A DNA stretch of 60,459 bases, from contig SHWB01000010.1 in NCBI GenBank assembly GCA_009691025.1, forward strand, positions 1 through 60,459. Reading direction: 5' to 3'. Shown here in pieces: positions 46,816-55,500 of the stretch (position 1 is its first letter; each line of letters opens with the position of its first letter). Both the position numbers and the translations under genes were made by a program. The notes beneath the pieces were generated by a model that saw nothing but the letters and a program-made list of their open reading frames with translations, was not told the DNA's origin and did not search any database. The stretch comes from Alphaproteobacteria bacterium (GTDB taxonomy: Bacteria; Pseudomonadota; Alphaproteobacteria; UBA6615).

Positions 46816-47903
46816 TCGAACTGAGTGGTCATATCCTGACGGCAGACGGCTGGCGCGAGGGCCGGATCGTGTTCGATGCGCGCGTGCGGGCCATCGAGGA
46901 CGCGCCGGTCCCGGTCGGTGCACCGCGCATCGTGCCGGGCTTCGTCGACCTGCATGTGACGGGCGGCGGCGGCGGCGACACGATGGAGGGCGAGGTCGGC
47001 GTGCGCGCGGCGGCGCGCCTGCACGTCCGCCACGGCACGACGGCGATGCTCGCCGCCGCCGTCACGGCTCCGCCGGACGACCTGGTCGCCGCGGCGGAGG
47101 GGGTCGGCCGCGTCGCGGCGCTGCGCCGGCCGGGCGAGGCGCGGGTGCTCGGCCTGCATCTCGAAGGGCCGTTCCTCAACCCGGCCCGCCTCGGCGCCCA
47201 GCCGCCCTATCCGCTGGCGCCCGACGCGGCGCTGGTCGACCGCATCGCCGCGGCGGCGCCGCTGAAACTCGTCACGCTGGCGCCGGAACTCGATCCCGGC
47301 TTCGCGCTGGTGCGTCGGCTGGCGGCGGCGGGTGTCATCGTGCAGATCGGCCACACCGATGCCGACTACCATACTTGCATCGCCGCTCTGGCCGCCGGCG
47401 CGCGCAGCTTCACCCATCTGTTCAACGCCATGACGCGGCTCGACCACCGGGCCCCGGGCGCGGTCGGCGCGGCACTGGCGGCAGCCGAGTACGCAGCCGT
47501 CATTCCCGACCTCGTGCATGTCCATGCCGGCGCGCTGCGGGCCGCGCTGCGCGCCATACCGCGCCTCTATGCAACGACGGATGCCACCGCCGCCGCCGGC
47601 ATGCCCGACGGCGACTATCCGCTCGGCCGCCATACCGTCACCAAGCGCGGCAACGACGTGTTCCTGCCCGACGGCACGCTCGCCGGCAGCGCGCTGACGA
47701 TGGATCGCGCGCTGGCCGTGCTGGTCGGCCTCGGCCTCGACCTTGCGGACGCCGTGCGGCGCGTGTCGACCTTTCCGGCCGACCTGCTTGGCCTTGCCGA
47801 ACGCGGTCGCATCGCCATAGGTGCGCATGCCGACTTGGTGGTGCTCGACCCGGGGCTCGCGGTGCGCGCTGTCTATGTCGAGGGCGAGACGGTTGCTCTC
47901 TGA
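46812..47903 (+). CDS. nagA: N-acetylglucosamine-6-phosphate deacetylase
   Basis: A protein of 363 residues. Converts GlcNAc-6-P to GlcN-6-P and acetate. Amidohydrolase barrel: IVPGFVDLHVTGGGGGDTM, where the second His of the usual HxH is Thr as in single-metal NagA types; metal Glu in LGLHLEGPFLNPARLGAQPP; metal His in IGHTDADYHTCIAAL and FTHLFNAMTRLDHR; the catalytic Asp in LYATTDATAAAGMPDG; and the closing GAHADLVVLDPGLAV. ATG at 46812 overlaps the kinase stop (ATGA). Its 3' end overlaps the convergent NamZ-like gene by 31 bases. Confidence 0.93.
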   Translation: MIELSGHILTADGWREGRIVFDARVRAIEDAPVPVGAPRIVPGFVDLHVTGGGGGDTMEGEVGVRAAARLHVRHGTTAMLAAAVTAPPDDLVAAAEGVGRVAALRRPGEARVLGLHLEGPFLNPARLGAQPPYPLAPDAALVDRIAAAAPLKLVTLAPELDPGFALVRRLAAAGVIVQIGHTDADYHTCIAALAAGARSFTHLFNAMTRLDHRAPGAVGAALAAAEYAAVIPDLVHVHAGALRAALRAIPRLYATTDATAAAGMPDGDYPLGRHTVTKRGNDVFLPDGTLAGSALTMDRALAVLVGLGLDLADAVRRVSTFPADLLGLAERGRIAIGAHADLVVLDPGLAVRAVYVEGETVAL

Positions 47904-49063
47904 CGCCAGCGCGCGAGAATCGCTTCGGCGTCCTCGCCGGCATCGAGGCCACGACGCAAACTTGCATTGCCGAGCAGCACGTCGATCGCTGGCACCGCGC
48001 GCCGTACGCCGTCGCTGCCGGGCAGGGCACCCTCGCGCCAGCGGAAGCCGGGCTGGCGAGAGAGCCAGGCGAGCAGGCGTACCCCGAAAGCGAAGACCTC
48101 GTCGGCACCGGTTTCGGGTGCCGCCAGCCGGATGCCGTGGCAGCGCGCGCCGGCATGGGCCCCGGCCTGCGGCGTCGTCTCGACGGGCCGCGCGCGCGTC
48201 GCCACCGGCCAGCCGGCGATGGCGCGGGCCAGCGCGTCGCCGTCGAGCCAGGGCGCCAGCGCCACCTCGAAGGGCAGGGACGTGCCGCGCCCCTCGGAGA
48301 CGTTGGTAGCCTCCAGCAGCACAAGGCCGGGGTAGAGGGCGAGGGCGGTCGGCGTCGCCAGCGCCGGCGAAGGTGACACAAAGGGGTTGTCGCGCGCACC
48401 CGGGTCCGCCGGCATGATTGCCGCGTGCGCGCCGGCCGGCAGGGTAGCGGCGACCAGCGCGCCGAGCGTGCGGCCATGGACGAAAGGCACTTCGAAGAAG
48501 GCAAGGAAGGAGGCCAGGTCCGCCGCGCGCGGCGGGCCGGCGACGGCGGGCCCCTGCGGGTTGGCGCGGTCGCACACGACGACATCGAGGCCGGATTTCA
48601 GTGCCGCCTGTGCCGCCAGCGCGGCCGTCGCGGCGTAGGTGTAGCAGCGCACGCCGACATCGCGCAGGTCGATGACGAGGACATCGAGGCCGGCCAGCAC
48701 TTCGGGTGGCGGCGCACGGCGGGGGCCGTAGAGGCTGCTGACCGGCAGCCCGGTTGCCGCGTCGGTCGTATCGGCGACGGCCTCGCCGGCCGCCGCGGCG
48801 GCGCGTGGCCCGTGCTCGGGGGCGAACAGATGGATCAGGCCGCCGCCGCGTCGGGCGGGCAGAGCGCTCGCCAATGCTGTGGTGGCAGGCACGCCGCCGG
48901 CGGTGCGGCAGGCCTCGTTGCTCAGCAGGCCGACGCGCCGTCCGGCAAGATGGGCGAGCTGCCTCCGGTCGACGAGCAGGCGGTCTAGCCCGTTCGAGGC
49001 ACCTTGTAGGCTGGACAAGGGGCGGTGTGCTCCGGCGGCGGGCGGGTTGTTGACGGCCGACAA
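47873..49063 (-). CDS. namZ: DUF1343 protein, NamZ-like exo-beta-N-acetylmuramidase
   Basis: A protein of 396 residues read from a TTG at 49063 (no ATG is well placed). DUF1343 landmarks: LAGRRVGLLSNEACRTAGGV (normally LITNxT), LIHLFAPEHGPRA, the catalytic/ligand loop SLYGPRRAPPPEVLAGLDVL, VLVIDLRDVGVRCYTYAATA, VVCDRANPQGPAVAGPP and LLEATNVSEGRGTSLPFEV. Bacillus NamZ of this family releases MurNAc from the non-reducing end of glycan fragments (established). No signal peptide is visible from the chosen start, so the protein may be cytoplasmic or the N-terminus may be mis-set. Context with murQ, kinase and nagA strongly supports MurNAc salvage. Confidence 0.85.
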   Translation of the reverse strand: MSAVNNPPAAGAHRPLSSLQGASNGLDRLLVDRRQLAHLAGRRVGLLSNEACRTAGGVPATTALASALPARRGGGLIHLFAPEHGPRAAAAAGEAVADTTDAATGLPVSSLYGPRRAPPPEVLAGLDVLVIDLRDVGVRCYTYAATAALAAQAALKSGLDVVVCDRANPQGPAVAGPPRAADLASFLAFFEVPFVHGRTLGALVAATLPAGAHAAIMPADPGARDNPFVSPSPALATPTALALYPGLVLLEATNVSEGRGTSLPFEVALAPWLDGDALARAIAGWPVATRARPVETTPQAGAHAGARCHGIRLAAPETGADEVFAFGVRLLAWLSRQPGFRWREGALPGSDGVRRAVPAIDVLLGNASLRRGLDAGEDAEAILARWRQRATVSPST

Positions 49064-49084
49064 TAGCCGGCCGGCGACGACTCG

Positions 49085-49426
49085 TCAGGCCTGACGGTCG
49101 ATCAGCGCGCCCGGGCGGGGCGGCGCGCTGTCGTTGCCGTCTGTCGCTGTGGCAGGATTTTCGGCCGGCATCGCGACGTTATCGCTCAGGGCGAGGCGGA
49201 CGGCCGGTTCGTCGCGGCGGAAGTAGGACGCCACCGCCTCGTTGCCTTCGGCGCGCCGCTCGATCTCGGCCGCCGCCGTTACCGGCGGCGCCGCGCGCAC
49301 GCCGGTACGCTGCGCCGGTCGGCGCGGCTCCGGGGGGTACGGCGATGCGGACCAGCGGGTCCATCGGCCTCGCCGATGGCCGCCGCCGATGCGGGCGGAC
49401 GGCGCGATGATGGGCGTTTTGGTCAC
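49085..49426 (-). CDS. Doubtful hypothetical protein
   Basis: 113 codons from GTG 49426 (VTKTPIIAPSARIGGG). The N-terminal half is Arg/Pro-rich and could be an out-of-frame reading, whereas the C-terminal half (EIERRAEGNEAVASYFRRDE, PAVRLALSDNVAMPAENPAT) looks like a real protein with normal composition. A one-base error in the middle could explain this. No family recognised. It lies upstream of the NamZ-like gene on the same strand, 21 bases away, and could be co-transcribed with it. Confidence 0.35.
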   Translation of the reverse strand: MTKTPIIAPSARIGGGHRRGRWTRWSASPYPPEPRRPAQRTGVRAAPPVTAAAEIERRAEGNEAVASYFRRDEPAVRLALSDNVAMPAENPATATDGNDSAPPRPGALIDRQA

Positions 49427-49574
49427 GCAACATTCTGGGCAAGGGATGGAGAAGGGGACAAGTCACATCGAATCGAATGAAGGAGAGACTTTAGTAAAAT
49501 TCGATATTTTGTTCATAACGACTGCGACGGTCGGGGAAGAATGCGTTGTCGCATGTTTTGCAACATTACCAACG

Positions 49575-49668
49575 CCGTCATCGGCAAGCCGGAGGTAAAG
49601 CAATCCAGACTGCCGGCCACAAGTCTGGATTGCTTCGCCGGCTCCGCCTACTCGCTAGTGACAACGCC
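49575..49668. repeat. REP-type palindrome (GCAATCCAG family)
   Basis: Perfect 14-base arms AAGCAATCCAGACT (49598-49611) and AGTCTGGATTGCTT (49622-49635) around a ten-base loop, flanked by looser complementary sequence (CGTCATCGGCAAGCCGGAGG on the left; CGCCGGCTCCGCCTACTCGC then AGTGAC on the right). This is the well-known proteobacterial repeat that normally begins CGTCATTGCGAG and ends CTCGCAATGACG, here degraded at both ends. The rest of the 49427-49762 gap is AT-richer spacer with no gene seen. Confidence 0.6.
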
Positions 49669-49762
49669 GGGCATGGCGCTATGGGGGGGGCATGGCCGGC
49701 GATCCGACGTGTTCGAATGCTGCTTCAGGCAGTGCTAAGGTTGGGGAAGGCTGAGCCGACTT

Positions 49763-50020
49763 TCAGCCGTGCCGCGCCACCTGGCCGAGCGGCGCCCATT
49801 CTGGCCGGCTCGCCACGTCGCGCGCGCCGCAGCCGCTGCAGCGCAGCCGTCCGCCGACTTCCTGCACAGGAAAATGCGGACCGAACTGGGCGGCGAGGGT
49901 AATGGCGGCGAGGCTGGCATGGTGCGCGCAGCTATTGCACCAGCAGAACACGCCGAGGCCACGGCGGGCGAGATCGCCCAGGGTCGTCGTTTGCAGTCGC
50001 CTCTCGGCCTGTGTCTGCAT
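49763..50020 (-). CDS. Small zinc-ribbon-like hypothetical protein
   Basis: 85 residues from ATG 50020 (MQTQAERRLQTTTLGDLARR); an in-frame upstream start at 50086 would add 22 residues. Two Cys pairs, FCWCNSCAHH and RLRCSGCGARD, together with the paired His make a plausible zinc-binding ribbon, and the helix between them is AAITLAAQFGPHFPVQEVGG. Conserved architecture of this kind is common in alphaproteobacteria as unnamed small proteins. Function unknown. It is divergent from the small gene at 50348 and ends at TGA beside the AT-richer spacer. Confidence 0.7.
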   Translation of the reverse strand: MQTQAERRLQTTTLGDLARRGLGVFCWCNSCAHHASLAAITLAAQFGPHFPVQEVGGRLRCSGCGARDVASRPEWAPLGQVARHG

Positions 50021-50347
50021 GTCCCGCTTCAGCCCCACCATCGTCTTCGTACCGCCGCCTTCAGGACAAGAACATATCAAGAACATATGCGCCGAACATC
50101 TAGATTATGACCCCGTGACAGTCTGGCTTCGTCGAGTGGCAGCGTGATGCAAGCCCACAATCGTCTGCATGCGGCTTTGTCTGAATGCTGGTCATATGCG
50201 CATTGCAGCCTCTCGGCTCGCACGAGCACTGCGGCAGCATGTGATAGCAACGTGTCGCCGATGGCTATCGGCGCGATGGCGGGAGCGCTAGGATTCGCCG
50301 GCGTCCGCACCACCATCGACTTTGGCGGCGACGCCGGAAGGATGCCG

Positions 50348-50548
50348 ATGGACGACACCAAGATCGATCGCGAGGCCATGGGGCGGCTGGCCAAGGCGCT
50401 GGCCTTCATCTGCGGCGGCGATCACCCGACGACCGTCGCCTTGAAGACGGCGGCCGAAAGTGGCAACGAGCGCGATATTCGCAATGCACGCGCACTTTTC
50501 CTCAAGCTGAAATCGAGCGACCGAGCGGCGGCGTTGGCCATGCTCTAG
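50348..50548 (+). CDS. Small helical hypothetical protein
   Basis: 66 residues, MDDTKIDREAMGRLAKALAF then GGDHPTTVALKTAAESGNER and DIRNARALFLKLKSSDRAAA. It is predicted all-helical, with no signal or membrane segment. The ATG at 50348 has GGAAGG about six bases upstream; longer in-frame starts read through AT-richer spacer. It ends with TAG within CTAG. No family recognised; the amphipathic composition suggests a small regulatory or adaptor protein, but that is a guess. Confidence 0.6.
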   Translation: MDDTKIDREAMGRLAKALAFICGGDHPTTVALKTAAESGNERDIRNARALFLKLKSSDRAAALAML

Positions 50549-50816
50549 GGTTGATCCCGTCGCTGCGCGCCCTGCGGCGAGGCGTCGCGCCGCGCGTGGA
50601 TCGCGCCCCGACGACACGCATTGGCTTGACCTAATCGCCCCTGTTGCTTAGCAGTCGACGATCCTCGTTTTGCTGCGGGCTGCGTGTTGGGTGCCGGCGC
50701 GGTACGGGGGGTAGAACAACAACAAGAAGACGCTCCTGGCGGGGATGTACGGCGACCGGTGTCGCCGCTATAGGGTGGCGCGCGCGGAGCGTGGCATAGG
50801 GGGTAATCGGGAAGCG

Positions 50817-51509
50817 ATGCGCGGGCTCGCCACTGGCTTGATGCTGGCCATGCTTGTGATGCCCATCGGCCGCGACGCCTTCTCTGGCGACGTGTTTCGC
50901 TTGCTGCAGTTGGGTGGGCATCCGGTCAAATTTGGTAGCCCCACGCGCGGCGCTGGCGCCAGCATTGGCTATGCTTTCGTGGACCGGACGATTCATTTCG
51001 ACAATGCCCGCAACTGCCGCGACCTCGAACCGCTCGACGCGACCCTTGCCACTTCCGGCATCGGCTGGTCAGCGCTGCCGCCCGAGGTCGAGGCGGCATT
51101 CGCGCAATGGGCCAGCGTCGCGAATGTGAATTTCCACGAGACTGCGTCGTCACGCGCCCAGATTTTTATCGGTGCCTTTAGCGGCATGGGCGAGGCCTTC
51201 GCCGATGTGGCCTGGCAGCGACCGGTCGACGGCGAGACGGCAAGCATCGAGCGGTCGCTGATCTGTCTGAACGCCGACCGACCGCGGAAACGCGCATTCG
51301 ACGGCGATCTGTCGGTGTACAATGTCCGCTATACCTTGACGCACGATATCGGCTACGCCATCGGCCTCGACCATCCAGGCACCTTCGGCGCCCTGATGTC
51401 ATTTCCCTACAATGAGCGGTTCCGCACCCTGCGTGACGACGACATCAAGGGCGTTGTCGCCATGTACGGGGCGAGGCCATTGCCTGTGGCTGGACTTTCC
51501 GTCCAGTGA
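50817..51509 (+). CDS. Matrixin-like metalloprotease with degenerate active site
   Basis: A protein of 230 residues with a signal peptide (RGLATGLMLAMLVMPIG) followed by a matrixin/metzincin domain: FAQWASVANVNFHETASS, ADVAWQRPVDGE, the zinc-site region, and the Met-turn GALMSFPYNERF. The consensus HExxHxxGxxH should read HEIGHAIGLDH, but here it is HDIGYAIGLDH. The catalytic Glu177 is Asp (GAT) and the second zinc His180 is Tyr (TAC); H176, G183 and H186 remain. Proteolysis is therefore unlikely; a binding role or recent inactivation is possible. It ends with DDIKGVVAMYGARPLP, normal for the family. ATG at 50817. Confidence 0.75.
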   Translation: MRGLATGLMLAMLVMPIGRDAFSGDVFRLLQLGGHPVKFGSPTRGAGASIGYAFVDRTIHFDNARNCRDLEPLDATLATSGIGWSALPPEVEAAFAQWASVANVNFHETASSRAQIFIGAFSGMGEAFADVAWQRPVDGETASIERSLICLNADRPRKRAFDGDLSVYNVRYTLTHDIGYAIGLDHPGTFGALMSFPYNERFRTLRDDDIKGVVAMYGARPLPVAGLSVQ

Positions 51510-51732
51510 TGGGGCTGGCGGCCCCGGTCGCCTAGGCCCTGCCGACGGCCGCACCTGCCCGAAAGCATCCGTTTCACTGACACTTCGAGCCTTTGCGTAC
51601 CCCTAATCTCCGCCCGATGGACACCTTTGCCGGTGCCGATCGCCGATAGGCTCGCGAGGTTACGCTGCAGGTGGTGTGAAGCCGGCCCGCACATGACCAG
51701 CAACGGCGAAAATGCAATCCCAAGACGGTACC

Positions 51733-51768
51733 GATCACCCGCTCCGCGACTGAGCGAAGCGGGTGATC
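51733..51768. terminator. Hairpin between convergent genes
   Basis: Eleven-base perfect arms GATCACCCGCT (51733-51743) and AGCGGGTGATC (51758-51768) around a 14-base loop. It lies 11 bases beyond the stop of the minus-strand cupin gene and downstream of the plus-strand matrixin gene, so it can serve both directions. No U-tract. Confidence 0.5.
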
Positions 51769-51779
51769 GCTGGCAATCG

Positions 51780-52358
51780 TCAGGCGTCGGCGCTGATCTT
51801 GCCGCGGGCGCGCGCGGCGAGCTGCTTTTTCACGCCCGTTTTGCCGGCCGTCGTCTCGGCCTGCCATTTGTTATCGTGGGCGAGGAGCTTATTCGCATCC
51901 CATTTGTGCTGGGTGCCGCCGCCCATGAAGACGGAAAACACCTCGCAGCCGTCCGGGTACTCGTATGGACCGTGGGGCATGTCGCCGCCGAACACATAAT
52001 CGCCCGGGCGCAAATCCTTGCCGGCGACGCACATTCGGCCCTTGAGCACGACCAGCGAGTGCCAGCTCTTGTGGCTATGCTCGGGCTCGACATATCCGGG
52101 CGGGAATTTCGCCTTCATGTCGATGCGGTTCATCACCTTGTCGTGGTTGAGGATCTTCACCATCACGCCGGGCGGCAGCGCCAGCAGGTGCTTCACCTCG
52201 TCGCCGCCCTGCCACGGGATGTCCTTGTCGTACATCGCGACGAAGACGTGCTTGCCCGTCTTTGGCGCCGCGCGCTTCGCCCTGGCGAGCTTCGCCGACG
52301 CTGCGGCCTTCGCCGTCGCGCCCTTGCCGGCTTTCGTCGCCGTCTTCCTGGCAGCCAT
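51780..52358 (-). CDS. Cupin protein with lysine/alanine-rich N-terminal tail
   Basis: A protein of 192 residues. The first ~35 residues are Lys/Ala-rich (MAARKTATKAGKGATAKAAA, then KLARAKRAAPKTGK), like a histone H1 tail. A single cupin barrel follows: GVMVKILNHDKVMNRIDMKA, EPEHSHKSWHSLVVLKGRMC (motif 1, metal His-x-His), LRPGDYVFGGDMPHGPYEYP (motif 2) and FSVFMGGGTQHKW. The C-terminus is again basic (GKTGVKKQLAARARGK). ATG at 52358. The domain probably binds a metal and a small carboxylate; the basic tails suggest nucleic-acid or membrane association. Divergent from the IOR gene. Confidence 0.78.
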   Translation of the reverse strand: MAARKTATKAGKGATAKAAASAKLARAKRAAPKTGKHVFVAMYDKDIPWQGGDEVKHLLALPPGVMVKILNHDKVMNRIDMKAKFPPGYVEPEHSHKSWHSLVVLKGRMCVAGKDLRPGDYVFGGDMPHGPYEYPDGCEVFSVFMGGGTQHKWDANKLLAHDNKWQAETTAGKTGVKKQLAARARGKISADA

Positions 52359-52545
52359 GATGCGTTCGTCTCCCCTTCGCGGCGATGCCGCAGTGACGCC
52401 GGCTACGTTAGCAGTGCCCCGTCGCGTCGTCATGGGCGTCGCGGCCGGAAATGCATGACGCAGGGGCCGAAATCTGGTTGAATTACGTTGGCGTAAACGA
52501 AAGGCGAGGGCGGCACGAATCGCTCCGCGATCCAGGGGACGGACC

Positions 52546-55500
52546 ATGGCGCTGGCGAAAACCTGGCGCGAGGCGATCAGTCTCGACGACAAGTACACGG
52601 CGACGCGCGGCCGCATTTATCTCACCGGCACGCAGGCGCTGGTGCGTGTGATGCTGCTGCAGGCGCTTCGCGACCGCGCCGCCGGCCTCGACACGGCCGG
52701 CCTGGTCACCGGCTATCGTGGCTCGCCTATGCACAATGTCGACCGCGAGTTCTGGCGCGCGGCGCGCCACACCGAGCCGCTGAACATCCGCTTCCAGCCG
52801 GCGGTCAACGAAGACCTCGCCGCGACGGCGCTGTGGGGCGCGCAGCAGGCGCAGCTGCATGGCGACCCCCGCTTCGACGGCGTCTTCGGCCTCTGGTACG
52901 GCAAGGCACCGGGGCTCGACCGCTCGCTCGACGCGCTGCGCCACGCCAACTACGCCGGCACCTCGCAGTATGGCGGCGTGCTGGTCAGCGTCGGCGACGA
53001 CCCGCCGATGATGGCGACCGATGTGCCGACGGCCTGCGAGCCGACCTTCATGGATTTGCGCATGCCGGTGCTCTACCCGGCCGATGTGCAGGACGTGGTG
53101 GATCTCGGCCTGTTCGGCATCGCGCTGTCGCGCTATTGCGGTGCCTGGGTCGGCTTCAAGGCGATCTCGGATTCGATCGACGCCGCCACGGTGATCGACG
53201 CCGATCCAGACCGGCCGGCGCTGGTCATGCCGAGGGACTATTTGCCGCCGCCCGGAGGGCTGTGGATTCGTCGCGTCGATGGCTGGAAGGAGCAGGAGCA
53301 GCGCGGCGGGCACGACAAGATCGCCGCCGCCCGCGCCTTCGCCCGCGCCAACGGCGTCAACCGCACGCTGATCGCCGCGCCGCGCCCGCGCCACGTCATC
53401 CTTGCCAGCGGCAAGGTGGCGCTCGATGTCTGGCAGGCGCTGCACGATCTCGGCATCGACGATGCCACCGCCACCGGACTCGGCATCGTGCTGGTCAAGA
53501 TCGCCATGCCGTGGCCGCTCGACCCGGCCGAAGTGCGCGCCTGGACGCGCGGCGCCGAGCAGGTGCTGGTGGTCGAGGAGAAGCGGCGCGTCGTCGAGAC
53601 GCAGGTGCGTGACACGCTGTACGACCAGCCCGAGGCATCGCGCCCGCGCGTCCTCGGCCGCCACGATGCCGCCGGCGCCGAGCTGGTGCCCTTCGCCGGC
53701 GAATTGTCGCCCGATGCCGTCTCGCGCGCCCTCGTGCGCGCCATCCCGGCGATTGGCGAGCGTGCGGCGGCGCGTGCCCGTATCGCCCTGCTCGACGCCA
53801 AGGCGGCGCAGTCCGCTGCGCGCGAGGCCATGTCGGTGGTGCGCACCGTCACCTTCTGCTCGGGCTGCCCGCACAACACCTCGACGCGCGTTCCCGAGGG
53901 CAGCCGCGCGCATGGCGGCGTCGGCTGCCATTTCATGGCCGAGTACATGGATCGCTCGACCTCCAACCATTCACATATGGGCGGGGAGGGAGCTGCGTGG
54001 ATCGGCCAGGCGCCGTTCGTGAAGACGAAGCATATTTTCCAGAACCTTGGCGACGGCACCTACTACCACTCGGGCTATCTCGGCGTGCGCGCGGCGGTGG
54101 CTGCCAAGGCGAACATCACATTCAAGATACTGTTCAACGACGCCGTGGCGATGACCGGAGGCCAGCCGCATGACGGCCCGCTGACGCCGGTCATGATCGC
54201 GCAGCAGGTCGCCGCCGAGAGCGTCGGCAAGGTCATCGTCGTCTCCGACGAGCCGGAGAAATATCCGGCCGGCACCGCCTGGCCGCACGGCACGCGCGTC
54301 GAGCATCGCAACGGGCTCGACCGTATCCAGCGCGAGTGCCGCGCGTGGCCTGGCGTGTCGGTCATCATCTACGACCAGACCTGCGCGGCCGAGAAGCGCC
54401 GCCGCCGCAAACGCGGCGCCTTAGACGATCCCGACCGGCGCATGTTCATCAACGACATGGTCTGCGAGGGCTGCGGCGACTGCTCGGCCAAGTCGAGCTG
54501 CCTGTCCGTGCTGCCGCTGGAGACGGAGTTCGGCCGCAAACGTCGCATCGACCAATCCTCCTGCAACAAGGACTATTCTTGCGCCGACGGCTTCTGCCCG
54601 TCCTTCGTCTCCGTGTCTGGCGCGCGGCTTCGCCGGGCCGCGGCGAAGCAGGGCGTGCCGGAAGCACTAGTCCGCCTGCCCGAGCCGGTCTTGCCGGCGT
54701 TGGGTGATGATGTCCCTTGGCGCATTCTCGTCACGGGTGTTGGCGGCACCGGTGTGGCCACCATAGGCGCGCTGCTGACCATGGCCGCGCATCTCGACGG
54801 CATCGCCACGCGCGGCGTCGACCAGTTCGGCATGGCGCAGAAGGGCGGGCCTGTGACGAGCCACGTCCAGCTCGCTCGCACGCGCGATGCCATCCGCGGC
54901 CCGCGCCTTCACACCGCGAGCGCCGACGTGCTGCTGGCCTGCGACAAGCTGGTCGCCGCCGGCGAGCCGGCCCTGGCCACCATCGCGCCGGGGCGAACGC
55001 GAATCGTCATCAATGCCAACGAGGCAATCACTGGCCAGTTCACCCGCCAGCCCGACCTGCAATTCCCCAGCGCCGACATCGAGCGGCGGCTCGTCGCCGA
55101 GGCGGGCGCCGGTCGCGTCGAAACCGTCGATGCCACGCGCCTAGCCACCGCCCTGCTCGGCGACGCCATCGCCGCAAATCTGTTTGTGCTTGGCTTCGCC
55201 TGGCAGCGTGGGCTGGTGCCGTTGACGCATGAGGCGCTAATGGGGGCGATCGATCTCAACCGCGTCTCGGTCACCATGAACAAGGAGGCGTTCTCCTGGG
55301 GCCGCCGCGCGGCGGTCGACCTAGCCGCCGTCACCGCCTTCGCCTTCCCGCCGGCGGCCAGCGTGACGACGCTGGCGCCGCGCGATCTCGACGGCCTCGT
55401 CCGCCACCGCGTCGCCGAACTGACGGCCTACCAGAACGCGGCCTATGCGGCACGCTATGCAGCGTTGGTCGAACGGTCGAGGACGGCGGAGAGCGAGCGC

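Noticed and set aside
46527-48575. 682-codon minus-strand ORF across the nagA region
   Set aside because: Arg/Gly/Ala-rich composition, no motifs and antisense to two well-supported genes; the true minus-strand gene here is the NamZ-like one in another frame.
49446-49598. Small plus-strand ORF in the AT-richer spacer before the REP palindrome
   Set aside because: No RBS and no recognisable sequence; it runs directly into the palindromic repeat.
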